NCBI RefSeq assembly: GCF_031845265.1
Contig: NZ_JAVRBG010000002.1
Location: 186,001 to 250,000 of the forward strand
Length of the DNA: 64,000 nucleotides
From: Mesonia ostreae
GTDB taxonomy: Bacteria; Bacteroidota; Bacteroidia; Flavobacteriales; Flavobacteriaceae
Direction of reading: 5' to 3'
Shown: in pieces, positions 1-9,206 of the stretch
How the letters are laid out: every line of letters begins with the position of its first letter
Numbering within the stretch: position 1 is the first letter of the stretch
Position numbers and translations under genes: made by a program
The notes under the pieces: model-generated
Databases searched by the model: none
The model's input: only the letters and a program-made list of their open reading frames with translations
What the model was told of the DNA's origin: nothing

Positions 1-224
1 GAGAAGATGACGACGATTATTATACACAACCCGGCAATCTTTTCCGAATAATGAATGAGGAGCAAAAGAACCTTTTATTTAAAAATACCGCTGCTGAAGT
101 AGGCGGTGCCGAAAAGTTTATTCAGGAAAGACATATTAAAAATTGTTATAAAGCCGATCCAGACTATGGAAAAGGTGTTGCTGAAGCTTTAAATATTGAT
201 ATAAACGATGTAGAGTTAGAATAG
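1..224 (+). CDS. Catalase, C-terminal end (cut by window edge)
   Basis: The last 73 codons (reading from base 3) of a gene that begins outside the window. The peptide contains YTQPGNLF and RHIKNCYKADPDYG, which match the C-terminal region of monofunctional haem catalases that split hydrogen peroxide into water and oxygen. The haem pocket and NADPH-binding parts lie upstream and cannot be checked. A strong terminator follows at 293-338, so this is the end of its transcript. The family call rests only on the tail, but that tail is distinctive. Confidence 0.85.
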   Translation, partial: EDDDDYYTQPGNLFRIMNEEQKNLLFKNTAAEVGGAEKFIQERHIKNCYKADPDYGKGVAEALNIDINDVELE

Positions 225-292
225 ACTTGGAAGTAGTGTAGAACGAGAGTTTTAGTTACATATATTTTTGATATTCCTAAACTTTTTAGGTG

Positions 293-338
293 TTAGGAGA
301 AGGTAATGCTTATTTAATAAACCTTCTCCTAATTTTTT
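293..338 (+). terminator. Rho-independent terminator after catalase
   Basis: A perfect 12-bp stem (TTAGGAGAAGGT / ACCTTCTCCTAA) with a 16-nt loop is followed directly by six T. It lies 69 bases after the catalase stop codon and before the FUSC gene. Confidence 0.85.
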
Positions 339-419
339 ACCTAAGGTCTTAAAGCTGAACTTAGAAAAAAGGTAAATAGTTCCTCTAAAACATTATATTT
401 ACAATTAAAGTATTCTGCC

Positions 420-2525
420 TTGAGCAAAATAATTTCTTATGTTTCTGAAAGTTTTAAAGAACTGCAAGAGTTTTTAAAAAGCCTTAGTTTTTCGAGAGCT
501 TTGCGTGTTGGTGTTGCGGTTACCTTACCTTCGGTAATTGGCATGCAGCTGGGGTATTATGAGGTGGGGCTGGCGTTGAGTTTTGGTGCCTTTTGGAGTT
601 CGCCCAGCGATGTTATTGGTAGTTTTCGGCACAAAAAAATAGGTATTCTTATTTCTGCCAGCCTGGTTATGTTGGTTAGTCTTGTTAAGGGCTATTTAAA
701 TTTAGAACTATCCTTGCTGCTCCCTCTTTTAGGCCTGTTTACCTTTTGCATCGCTTTTATTTCGGTATATGGTTTTAGGGCTTCGCTAATTAGTTTCTCG
801 GGGCTCATGGCTTTGGTACTTAGTTCTGCTCAGGTTTCCGAAGAACTGGAAATTTATCAATATGCGCTCTTATTAGGCCTTGGTGGACTTTGGTATTTAT
901 TGCTGTCTAAAATTTGGCATCGCTTAAATCCTAAAGCTGAAACCGAGGAATTTTTATCTGAAACTTATTCGCTTACCGCGGAATTTTTAGAAATACGCGG
1001 AAAATTAGTTGATCCGAAAGAAAATCAGAAAGAGCTTCAATCTAAATTATTAAAGCTTCAAAGCGAGCTCACCAAAAATCATGAAACTCTTCGGGAAATT
1101 TTAATTTTATCCAGAAAAGCTACCGGTTGGTCTAATTATCGGGATAAAAGATTATTAGTATTTGTGCAATTGGTTGAGATACTGGAAACGGCAATTGCCA
1201 ACCCGGGAAATTACCATCGCATGGATTTACTCTTTAACGAGCATCCGCAATATATTAAAAGGTTTCAGAGCGTTATTTTTGAAATGGCTTTGCAGTTGAG
1301 AATGATTTCTGAAGCGGGAAATAATATAGAAAAATTACCCAAAAGCGATGCTGTGCGCCAATGTTTTGATGATATAAGACGGGATGTAACCTTATTGCGA
1401 AATACAAAGTTTTACGAAGAATATCTTATTCTTCAAAATTTGCTGGCCTATCAGGAAAAACAGTTTGAAAAAATTAAAAGAATCAAGTGGCTTTTAGGAG
1501 CATCTAAGAGTACTGAAATTGATTTTATTGATGGAACAAAAGCCAAACGCTTTATAGCAGTTCAAGATTATGACCCGCGCTTGCTGCTTAGGAATTTTAG
1601 CTTTAGATCCAGTATTTTTAGACATTCCATTCGGTTGGCGGTAACCGTGATAATAGGTTATGCCTTAGGTTCTATCTTTGCTTTTCAGAATCCGTATTCT
1701 ATCTTATTAATTATCATCGTAATTTTGCGACCCAGTTACGGACTTACACGAAGTAGGGCAAAAGATCGTATGATAGGAACGCTAATTGGTGGTGTTGTTG
1801 CCTTTGGAATGGTTTTTCTTATTCAGAACCCCTATGTTTATGGCAGCCTGGGGGTTGTTTTTTTGGTGATTGCACTCTCACTGGTGCAAAGAAATTATAA
1901 AGCTTCGGCGACTTTTATTACCTTAAGTGTTGTTTTTATTTATGCTATTCTAAAGGAAGATGTTTTAGATTTAATAAGTTTTCGGTTGTTAGACACCTTT
2001 GTGGGGGCTATTCTTTCTTATGCAGCCATGCGCTGGCTATGGCCAACCTGGGAATATGAAGAAATAAACGAAAGTATTGAAAAAAGCGTAAAAGCGAATA
2101 AAGATTTTCTTCATAAAATTGCCGATTATTATCGGCAGAAAGGAAAAATACCTACCTCTTACAGCATTGCACGTAAACAAGCATTTTTAGAAACATCTAA
2201 TCTAAGTTCGGCTTTTCAGCGGATGGCACAGGAGCCAAAATCAAAACAAAAAGATTCAGAAAAAATTTATGAATTGGTCGTGTTAAACCACCAGTTTCTT
2301 GCCGCGTTGGCTTCATTAAGTACCTATATTCAACACAATACTACCACCGCAGCTTCAGATAGGTTTAAGCTTGCAACGCAAGGAATTGAAAATAACCTTG
2401 AAAAAGTACTCGCCTGTTTAAAAAACCGGAAATGCGACCTGAAGCAATCTTTATCAAGCGAAATTTTTTTAGGGGAGAATCTACCAGCGTTCAACATATC
2501 TGAAATAGATAATTTGACAATCTAG
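420..2525 (+). CDS. FUSC-family (YccS/YhfK-like) inner membrane protein, stop near C-terminus
   Basis: A 701-residue protein with the duplicated layout of FUSC / aromatic-acid-exporter-like proteins. There is a hydrophobic block at about residues 25-165, a charged helical cytoplasmic stretch at 175-390, a second membrane block at about 395-545 (contains NPYSILLIIIVILRPSYG), and a soluble tail. The family includes putative exporters; the substrate is not known here. The start is TTG; no ATG lies close enough upstream. After the TAG at 2523-2525 the same frame stays open for 38 plausible codons to a TGA at 2640-2642, so the tail looks clipped by a nonsense change. It is probably still membrane-inserted, but its function is uncertain. 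Confidence 0.8.
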   Translation: MSKIISYVSESFKELQEFLKSLSFSRALRVGVAVTLPSVIGMQLGYYEVGLALSFGAFWSSPSDVIGSFRHKKIGILISASLVMLVSLVKGYLNLELSLLLPLLGLFTFCIAFISVYGFRASLISFSGLMALVLSSAQVSEELEIYQYALLLGLGGLWYLLLSKIWHRLNPKAETEEFLSETYSLTAEFLEIRGKLVDPKENQKELQSKLLKLQSELTKNHETLREILILSRKATGWSNYRDKRLLVFVQLVEILETAIANPGNYHRMDLLFNEHPQYIKRFQSVIFEMALQLRMISEAGNNIEKLPKSDAVRQCFDDIRRDVTLLRNTKFYEEYLILQNLLAYQEKQFEKIKRIKWLLGASKSTEIDFIDGTKAKRFIAVQDYDPRLLLRNFSFRSSIFRHSIRLAVTVIIGYALGSIFAFQNPYSILLIIIVILRPSYGLTRSRAKDRMIGTLIGGVVAFGMVFLIQNPYVYGSLGVVFLVIALSLVQRNYKASATFITLSVVFIYAILKEDVLDLISFRLLDTFVGAILSYAAMRWLWPTWEYEEINESIEKSVKANKDFLHKIADYYRQKGKIPTSYSIARKQAFLETSNLSSAFQRMAQEPKSKQKDSEKIYELVVLNHQFLAALASLSTYIQHNTTTAASDRFKLATQGIENNLEKVLACLKNRKCDLKQSLSSEIFLGENLPAFNISEIDNLTI

Positions 2526-2642
2526 GATAAAGATGCTTTACAGGATTTACAAGAGGCGCATTTAATATGGGAGCAGCTGCAATGGCTTAGCTCCATGAGC
2601 GAAACCATGCTTAAACTTGCAGTTTCGGTAAAGTTAGATTGA
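2526..2642 (+). other. In-frame continuation of the FUSC gene beyond its TAG
   Basis: Thirty-eight codons in the same frame as the FUSC gene, ending in TGA. They read as a helical, family-like tail (for example HLIWEQLQWLSS and MLKLAVSVKLD), which suggests the TAG at 2523-2525 arose recently in a longer gene. Confidence 0.6.
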
Positions 2643-2820
2643 TGATAATTACTATCTGCTTATTACTTTCTTGAATATCTTCAAATACATTCTAATCGTG
2701 GCCATAGGTCTATTCCTCGAGGTTTGAATGCTTCAGTTAATTTGATGTTGGGAGGATTTAACCATATAAATCAATAAAAAGAATTTTGATAGGATTGATT
2801 TTTTATCACTAGTGTCCGAT

Positions 2821-2851
2821 AAAAAAAGCCCCAATTTCTGGGGCTTTTTTT
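2821..2851. terminator. Terminator-like hairpin inside left end of the IS
   Basis: A perfect 12-bp stem, AAAAAAAGCCCC / GGGGCTTTTTTT, with a 7-nt loop, usable in both directions. It sits between the IS end and the transposase start at 2889, so transcripts entering from the FUSC side would be stopped before the transposase. Confidence 0.8.
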
Positions 2852-2888
2852 GTATAGTTGAATTTACCTACTAAAATAAATTTCAACT

Positions 2889-4121
2889 ATGGGCAAAAGT
2901 AATACTTTTTTCGGACAGCCGATTTTCAGTCAGATGATAAATTTATTGGATAAGGAACAAATTGATAGATTGGCACAAGAATGTGGAACAGACCATTATT
3001 GCAAGAAATTCAGCACTTTTCAGCATCTTATCACTATGGTTTATGGGGTAACATCGGGTTGCAACTCGTTGCGTGAACTATCCTCTGGTATAGTAAGTTA
3101 TGGCGATAAGATAACGCACTGTAAATTTGATTATACCCCAAGGCGAAGTACTATTTCAGATGCCAACAAAAGACGTGACCATAGTGTTTTTGAAAAGGTT
3201 TACGATGGTTTGGTAGCAAAGTACCGTCCGGGTTTATCGGACAGTCAAAAACAAATCATAATTGATAAAAAGGCCTATGCAATAGATTCTACCACGATCC
3301 GTCTTTTTCAGCCTATTTTTGAGTGTGTGGGGCGCAACCCTTCCAACGGAAAACGAAAGGTCGGGGTAAAAAGTCATCAAAAATTAGATTTGCAAGCAGG
3401 TATTCCGGTAAAAGTTTATTACAGCGATGCCAGGGAGCACGATTCCCTGTTTATACAAAACCAGGATGTCGTCCACAAAAATGAAATAGCGGTTTTTGAC
3501 AAGGCCTATAACAACTACGCCTTGTTTGATAGGTGGTGTGAACGAGATATTTTCTTTGTTACCCGCTTGAAGGACAATGCCAAAGAACGGTTTATAGGGG
3601 AAAAGGACTTACTGGGGGACACGCCCGATGAAGTACTGAGAGATGCTAAAATCGCCCTGCCATATAAAGACAATAAGGGAAATGAAAAGGAAGCTGAATT
3701 GCGCCTGGTCTCTTATTACGATCCCCAAATGAACAAAGCATTCTATTTTCTGACCAACCTCTTTGAGGAAGAAGCCAGCCAGATAGCTTTGCTCTACAAA
3801 AAACGCTGGCAAGTGGAACTCCTTTTTAAAAAAATAAAACAGAATTTCCCTTTACAATATTTCTACGGAGAAAATAAAAATGCCATACAAATTCAGTTGT
3901 GGTGCACCCTTATTGCACTTTTACTAATAACCTTTATGAAAAAACAACTCACAAAACGATGGGGGTTTTCCAGTCTAATAAGTTTATTGCAAAAACATTT
4001 GTTCACTTATGCAAAATTCACGGACTTCTTCAACAACGTAAATGCATATGCCGTAGAGTTCACCAAAAATAGCAGCGTACAAGAAGAATCTCAAGAAAAA
4101 TTAAACTTCTCCAGCGGCTGA
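2889..4121 (+). CDS. IS4-family DDE transposase
   Basis: A 410-residue transposase. The N-terminal ~75 residues resemble the DUF4372 domain seen at the start of many IS4-group transposases. The catalytic core shows the first Asp in YAIDSTTIRLF, the second in IAVFDKAYNNY, and the Y-(2)-R-(3)-E-(6)-K signature in YKKRWQVELLFKKIK. The frame is intact and of normal length, so the enzyme may be active. It catalyses cut-and-paste transposition through a DDE metal-dependent mechanism. It starts at ATG 2889, shortly after the hairpin. Confidence 0.92.
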   Translation: MGKSNTFFGQPIFSQMINLLDKEQIDRLAQECGTDHYCKKFSTFQHLITMVYGVTSGCNSLRELSSGIVSYGDKITHCKFDYTPRRSTISDANKRRDHSVFEKVYDGLVAKYRPGLSDSQKQIIIDKKAYAIDSTTIRLFQPIFECVGRNPSNGKRKVGVKSHQKLDLQAGIPVKVYYSDAREHDSLFIQNQDVVHKNEIAVFDKAYNNYALFDRWCERDIFFVTRLKDNAKERFIGEKDLLGDTPDEVLRDAKIALPYKDNKGNEKEAELRLVSYYDPQMNKAFYFLTNLFEEEASQIALLYKKRWQVELLFKKIKQNFPLQYFYGENKNAIQIQLWCTLIALLLITFMKKQLTKRWGFSSLISLLQKHLFTYAKFTDFFNNVNAYAVEFTKNSSVQEESQEKLNFSSG

Positions 4122-4198
4122 ATCCAAGGGGGGCTTACTTTTGAAATTGGAAAATAAAAGCCTATTTATAAGGACTCGGAAATGGTTTTTGGCTAAAT

Positions 4199-4405
4199 TT
4201 AGGTTTTACCGGACAACAGTGATACATAATCTAAATGCAAATGCGGATCTACGTAGGGAGGCATAATGAGCTTTCCGCCGAGATCAATTTCTTTCTCACA
4301 TTGGGATAGATTTGTTCCTATTTCTGTAATTTTCCCATCTTCAACTATAAGTTCAGTTGCTGCATCATTGCGATAAGTTTTCGCATTAAAAAACTTCTTC
4401 TTCAT
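4199..4405 (-). pseudogene. Cytosine deaminase (amidohydrolase) N-terminal stub
   Basis: A 68-residue fragment whose first 60 residues look like the start of a CodA-type cytosine deaminase. It has the small N-terminal beta domain (ELIVEDGKITEIGTNL) and the metal-binding HxH motif in PPYVDPHLHLDYV. The homology stops after that motif, and the frame ends 19 bases from the estimated right end of the IS. A full enzyme is about 400 residues, and I could not find the missing part on the far side of the IS, so insertion was probably accompanied by deletion. Not functional. Confidence 0.7.
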
Positions 4406-4737
4406 TATACATTTATTTTAAGTTAATCCTATTTTATCAGATAAGTTGGTGTTAACCAGTTTTATACGATATCTACAATATACAGTTCTAATTGTGATTT
4501 TAAGCTGATATATATCATAAAACCTACTGTTTTAAAAGGCTTTTGTTGTATTCTGGATGGGATTTAAGTATGAATCTAACTTTGAGTAACTGGTAGTAGA
4601 GTAGCAGAGGGAATATTAGAGAAGTGAAATTTAAAATTAGTAGTTTAAAAAATAACCCGGTGATTTTTGTAAAATCAATAATTTTTTAAAGCCATATTTC
4701 TATAAGTGATTTTTATTTTGCAAAGCTTAAATCTGGC
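4406..4737. other. Intergenic, no gene seen
   Basis: 332 AT-rich bases between the deaminase stub and the efflux permease. I see no coding frame, no strong hairpin and no repeat. In particular there is no trace of a second ABC-2 permease, which one might expect at the end of the adjacent operon. Confidence 0.5.
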
Positions 4738-5910
4738 TTACAAAGTATTTTCTTCCAGAACTATTTTTGTCTTTCTAATTTTGAAATATAAAATAACTGC
4801 TGATAGCGATAAACAAACTACGGCTATAATAGCCATGGCGATCACCGGCCCATAAATATGTGAAATTTCGGCGTGGTTGAGGTACAGTAATCGAAAGGTT
4901 TTTAAATAGTGGGTTAGCGGAATTAACTCGGCGATAAACTGTACCCAGGCCGGCATTTGGCTTAGAGGCCAGGTAAATCCGCTAAGTATAAAGCTTGGCG
5001 TAGCAACGACCATTAATACTTCTGTAGCTTTTAATTGATTGGGTAAAACAATGCTCACCAGGACCCCTATGCCACAAACGGCCAAAATAAAGACGAAAGT
5101 GCTTAATGAAAATGCCCAAAAAGCACCACCAATAATCATATTGTAATATTTTGAAAAACCATAATAGAGTAGGAGTATGCCTATAGACATAATCATATAG
5201 GGAATAATTTTAACGGCTAACATCCCAAATGGATTTGGCATTTTTCGCACCAATTCCTTAAAGGTTCCGTTTTCATATTCCGCAGCAAAGGTTAGAGCCA
5301 GCCCCAGGAGTAAAACCTGCTGAAAAACTGTTAGCAAGACTCCAGGAAGCATGAAATATAGATAGTTTCCACTGCGGATACTTTGTTTTATGATGGTGGT
5401 TTTAAAAGGTTCGTAATTTTGTGCGGCTATATATTCGGGGACTCCTTTTTTCATCTGGGATTCTATTTGGATACCCGCTTTCATCGTCATTGCAACCCCA
5501 TTTACCGCCATTAAAGCAGTATTGGAAGTAAGGGTGTTGGAAGCATCTACAAAAATGGTAATCTCGGGCAACCTGTTTTGTTGGATTCCGGAAGTAAATC
5601 CGTTTGGGAGATTAACAATAACAGTGGCTTCCTCATCTATAGCTTTATTTTCTGCATCATTAAGGGAGGGTAAAACTGCTGCTACCTCAATACTCTCGGT
5701 CTCCTCGAGCATATCAATGAATTTAACACTCATTGGGCCCTGGTCTTGATCGACTACAATTATGGGCAAATCTGTGATTTTCCCTTTTTGATAAACAGCA
5801 CCAATAAGTACGCCGTATAAAATGGGAGCGCCTATAAACAGTAATCGCAGGACATTATTGCTAAAGAACAGCCTGAATTCCCGATTTATTAAATGTATAA
5901 ATTTCTTCAC
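4738..5910 (-). CDS. ABC-2 type transporter permease (YhhJ-like)
   Basis: A 390-residue inner-membrane permease with one N-terminal transmembrane helix (about residues 18-38), a periplasmic domain (about 40-175), then five or six helices up to residue 375. This is the ABC2_membrane_3 layout used in HlyD-coupled efflux systems. It is the last gene of a tolC-hlyD-permease operon and starts 6 bases after the HlyD-like gene. Neither an ATP-binding protein nor a second permease is encoded nearby, so the energy source would have to come from elsewhere. The exported substrate is unknown. Confidence 0.85.
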   Translation of the reverse strand: MKKFIHLINREFRLFFSNNVLRLLFIGAPILYGVLIGAVYQKGKITDLPIIVVDQDQGPMSVKFIDMLEETESIEVAAVLPSLNDAENKAIDEEATVIVNLPNGFTSGIQQNRLPEITIFVDASNTLTSNTALMAVNGVAMTMKAGIQIESQMKKGVPEYIAAQNYEPFKTTIIKQSIRSGNYLYFMLPGVLLTVFQQVLLLGLALTFAAEYENGTFKELVRKMPNPFGMLAVKIIPYMIMSIGILLLYYGFSKYYNMIIGGAFWAFSLSTFVFILAVCGIGVLVSIVLPNQLKATEVLMVVATPSFILSGFTWPLSQMPAWVQFIAELIPLTHYLKTFRLLYLNHAEISHIYGPVIAMAIIAVVCLSLSAVILYFKIRKTKIVLEENTL

Positions 5911-5916
5911 TTCAAT

Positions 5917-6882
5917 CTATTTGTCGAGTTCCAGGGAAACCGATGCTTTGGTTATCAATCCTCTTACCTCCTCGGGATTTGTGGGTTGCACCTCTACTTC
6001 AAACAAGGCTTGTTGCATGTCAAAATCGGGATAAGCAGTGGCGATATTGGCGTATGAACTCAATGCTTTCACCATGACTACTTCACCATCAATAAGTTCA
6101 GTATCTTTATAAAGCACTTTTATTTTTACTTTTTTACCCGGTTTAATTTCTCCCAATTTACTTTCGGCAATGGTAAATCTAAAATAGACCGATTGATCTA
6201 CATAGCCGCTAAACACGGGATAACCAGCCAGGGCAAGCTCGCCAATTTCCAGGTTGATGGTTTCTACCGACATATCCTGGGGCGCGGTCATATATTTTTC
6301 CCGCTCAGCTGCGTTCACTTCAGAGATTGCTCCCGAGGCTTGCAATTGCTGTCCCAGGGCCATGGTTTGCTGTTCTAGACGCCCACCGGTGCGAGCTTCT
6401 TCCAATTCGGTTTTGGCAGCTTCATATTGATTTCTAGCTCCCTGGTATTTAGCATAAACTTCGTCAAATTGTTGCTGGGGTATGAGGCTGTCTTGCAACA
6501 TCTTTTCTAACCGATTCTTAGATTTTTGGGCAAATTCAAATTGTTCTTTAAGTCCGTTTACCTTGTTTTGTAATTGGCGCAATTGGGCACTTGTAGCTCC
6601 CTTTTGGGCCATTTGGTACTGCGCTTCTGCGGATTTAAAAGCACCTTCGGCCTGTTGTTTTTTGGCATCGACTTCGGGAATATCTAAAATAGCCAAAGTG
6701 TCACTTTTTTTTACAAGATCCCCTTTGGAGACCAATATCTTTTCAACAGTACCAGGCACTTTGGTAACCACTGAGATTTGCGTCCGCTCAATTTTCCCCA
6801 TAAAGGCTGGCTCAATTTTTTTGTCGGAGCAAGCGGCAAAAACAACCAGAATCGCTAAGAATAAACTATTTTTAATTTTCAT
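5917..6882 (-). CDS. HlyD-family periplasmic adaptor lipoprotein
   Basis: A 321-residue membrane-fusion protein. The first 18 residues are a lipoprotein signal ending FAACSDKK (lipidated Cys18). A lipoyl-like half follows (VTKVPGTVEKILVSKGDLVKKSD), then a long coiled-coil hairpin at about residues 75-185, the second lipoyl half, and a beta-barrel. It would bridge the inner-membrane permease to the TolC-like channel in the periplasm. Its start overlaps the end of the TolC-like gene by 11 bases, indicating translational coupling. Confidence 0.88.
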   Translation of the reverse strand: MKIKNSLFLAILVVFAACSDKKIEPAFMGKIERTQISVVTKVPGTVEKILVSKGDLVKKSDTLAILDIPEVDAKKQQAEGAFKSAEAQYQMAQKGATSAQLRQLQNKVNGLKEQFEFAQKSKNRLEKMLQDSLIPQQQFDEVYAKYQGARNQYEAAKTELEEARTGGRLEQQTMALGQQLQASGAISEVNAAEREKYMTAPQDMSVETINLEIGELALAGYPVFSGYVDQSVYFRFTIAESKLGEIKPGKKVKIKVLYKDTELIDGEVVMVKALSSYANIATAYPDFDMQQALFEVEVQPTNPEEVRGLITKASVSLELDK

Positions 6883-8272
6883 TTTTGCTATAAATTTTAT
6901 CCAACAACTCCCCGGTGGCCAGCAAAAGTTCTATTGTCGTTGCCCTTTGATTGAGAATTTGATTGTAATAATTTAAATTTACTTTGTAGTAATTATTTTC
7001 AGATTCCAGACGTTCTGTTAAATCAACTAAACCTGCGCGGTATTGTTTTGTAGCCAATTGTAAATTGTTTTTGGCTATTTTAACGCGTTGGCCTGCCACT
7101 AAGACCTTTTGCTCTGCTGTTTTTAAATCAGATTGATTTTTAAATAACAGCAGCTCAAATTTCTCACGGGTATCCTTTAGCTTGGTTTTACTTATCTCGA
7201 GTTCGATCCCGGCCTTTTTTATGTTCTTGTTGTTTTCACCTCCCTTAAACAAATCCCATTGTAAACCAACGCCAACCGCAGCTGCCGGCTCCATGCGTAT
7301 GTGCTCTGCTTCTAAAGTTACATCGTCGGCAATGGGTACATCTTTAAAGTCTATACTGGTGTCGAAGGCATTTAAATACGCCAAATTTCCAAAAGCAAAA
7401 ACTTTTGGGAAAAAACTTCCCTTTTCTTTTTTATAAGCAAATTCCTTTGCTTTTTTTCCCGCTTCCAGGGCTTTTAACTCTACTCTTTTCTCTGCATCCA
7501 GGGAAGCCGTGCTTATCATAAAGATTTTTAACTCATAGGAAATAGCCTGTAATTCTTGTTCGCTCATTCGCGTAAGGTAACCAAGCTTGGCAAGCAATAC
7601 ATTTCTGTTTCCTTCGGCTTCAAGCTGTTTCTCTTTCAGTTCCAGCATTGCTAATTTTACTTTGTCGCGGTCATAAGGAATGGCCAGACCATTTTCTATA
7701 GCTTTTAAAACCTTTTTATGTTCTGTTTCGAGCCGCTTTTCAGAATCTTCAATTAATTTATCCACCTCATTCAAGAGCATCAATTGGTCAAAAGTAGTAA
7801 TGACTTCCTTAGCAATCTCTTCTTTACCAGCTTCAGCTAAAAAACGTTCTGCTTTTTGTTTTTCTTTTAATGCCTTTATGCCACTATTAATTTGGTTACC
7901 CGCAAAAATAAGCTGCCTTGCCGATAGCGAGCCTAGAAAAACCTGGGTTTGAAAATTGGAGACGAGGGGATCTTCTAAAAATGGCGTGCCGCTAATAGGT
8001 AAATATTGGGTGGGAAACTTAGGGCTCAATTGTGAATATAAAAACCCGTAGCCTCCCGAAAATGAAATTTGGGGCAATTTTTTCCCCTTCACAATTTCCA
8101 TATCAAATTGTGTATTGTCAGCTTGCATCTGCTGTATATCAACTTCGGCACTTTCTGTAATCGCTTTTTGAATGGGCTCTTTTAAAATAGCTTCAATAAA
8201 GCTTTGGGCCTGGATGGGGGTATCAAATAAGAATATCATTATAATGCCCAAACAGCTTAACTTACTTTTCAT
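6872..8272 (-). CDS. TolC-family outer membrane efflux protein
   Basis: A 466-residue protein with a signal peptide (about residues 1-22, ending PIQAQS) and the duplicated long helical repeats of TolC/OEP proteins. GLQWDLFKGGENNKNIKKA is the typical second-half motif, and YRAGLVDLTERLESENNYY sits near the end. It forms the outer-membrane exit duct for the downstream adaptor and permease. As the first gene of the operon, it is transcribed from about 8.3 kb. No regulator gene is adjacent. Confidence 0.88.
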   Translation of the reverse strand: MKSKLSCLGIIMIFLFDTPIQAQSFIEAILKEPIQKAITESAEVDIQQMQADNTQFDMEIVKGKKLPQISFSGGYGFLYSQLSPKFPTQYLPISGTPFLEDPLVSNFQTQVFLGSLSARQLIFAGNQINSGIKALKEKQKAERFLAEAGKEEIAKEVITTFDQLMLLNEVDKLIEDSEKRLETEHKKVLKAIENGLAIPYDRDKVKLAMLELKEKQLEAEGNRNVLLAKLGYLTRMSEQELQAISYELKIFMISTASLDAEKRVELKALEAGKKAKEFAYKKEKGSFFPKVFAFGNLAYLNAFDTSIDFKDVPIADDVTLEAEHIRMEPAAAVGVGLQWDLFKGGENNKNIKKAGIELEISKTKLKDTREKFELLLFKNQSDLKTAEQKVLVAGQRVKIAKNNLQLATKQYRAGLVDLTERLESENNYYKVNLNYYNQILNQRATTIELLLATGELLDKIYSKNEN

Positions 8273-8364
8273 ATTAGACTGATTTACCCAATTTCTGTAA
8301 AGTTAACGAAAATATTTAATTGACAGAAGCAACATATTTGACTATCTTCATTAAATAATTATAA

Positions 8365-8982
8365 CTATGATTTCTCAGGTTTCCAGATAGTTGGTAATTG
8401 CCAATGATATCTAACAGAGAGTAACCTTAATATCACGATAGAGACCAGGCAAACTACTTCAAATAACATTTTAGGCGCTCCCATTTTCATTAGAAGAAAA
8501 AAAACAACTCCGCCGAAAATACTAGTGGTAGCATAAATTTCTTTTTCGAAGATAAGGGGGATATTACTTAAAGAAATATCTCTAATAACACCGCCAAAGC
8601 AGGCAGTTATTGTTCCTAGCGCAATACAGCCCACAGGGTGTAGCTCAAAGCTAATTCCTGTTTGAATACCCACTACCGTGAAAAATCCCAGTCCTATGGA
8701 ATCAAAAAATAATAGGGCATTATGATAATTTTTAATTACTGACTTAAAGAAAATCGTTGCAATTGTGCTGAGTAGCACGATTAGTCCCGAACTTAAATCG
8801 GATAATCATCCAATAGGTACTTTACCAACTAAAATATCCCGGAGGGTTCCTCCTCCCAGAGCAGTTACAAAGGCTATAATAAAAATCCCGAATATATCCA
8901 GCTTTTTTTCCATTGCAGCCGAAACCCCGGCAATACTAAAAGCGGCCGTTCCAACAATATCTATTATTCTAATAGACTCCAT
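8365..8982 (-). pseudogene. TRIC-family (UPF0126) cation channel gene with in-frame TGA
   Basis: Read from ATG at 8982, the frame gives 205 codons with the duplicated three-helix repeat of bacterial TRIC channels: LGGGTLRDILVGKVPIG in the first half and FGGVIRDISLSNIP in the second. Codon 59 is TGA (8806-8808), at a place where family members usually have Trp (PIGW), so a single TGG-to-TGA change accounts for it. The rest of the frame is clean. A protein restarting at ATG 8778 (137 residues) would lack the first repeat. Most likely a recent pseudogene. Confidence 0.85.
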
Positions 8983-9145
8983 TATTTGATTTTTGCATGA
9001 TTTTTTGAGTTAATCGAGTGAATATACGAAATATAGTAATTGATGAAAATGACAACTTGCAACAACTCCCGCGATTATTACTTTTGTGGTGTATTATGCA
9101 AAAAAGCGCGTTGAACATGGGCTGGATTTGGGTTTTGACGAATAA

Positions 9146-9189
9146 AAAACAGCAGTATTAAGTTATTCAAAACCTAATGCTGCCGTTTT
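9146..9189 (-). terminator. Hairpin downstream of the dehydrogenase remnant
   Basis: A 15-bp stem with two mismatches (AAAACAGCAGTATTA / TAATGCTGCCGTTTT) and a 14-nt loop. It lies 18 bases beyond the stop codon of the dehydrogenase remnant and is flanked by A/T runs on both sides. Confidence 0.6.
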
Positions 9190-9206
9190 CCTATTAAATT
9201 ACTTCT

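Larger units (their letters stand above)
2811..4180 (+). mobile_element. IS4-family insertion sequence (approximate ends)
   Basis: An element of about 1.37 kb around one DDE transposase gene. The left end starts near AGTGTCCGATAAAAAAAG (2811) and the right end, read on the minus strand, near GAGTCCTTATAAATAGG (to about 4180). These form an imperfect inverted repeat of about 16 bp, so the exact ends are estimates. I found no clear target-site duplication. A hairpin just inside the left end would block incoming transcription. The right end abuts a stub of a cytosine deaminase gene. Confidence 0.7.

Noticed and set aside
2660..2776. Plus-strand frame LEYLQIHSNRGHRSIPRGLN before the IS, faintly like the end of an IS3-type integrase.
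   Set aside because: The similarity is limited to a few residues and there is no DDE motif in reach; it could be chance.
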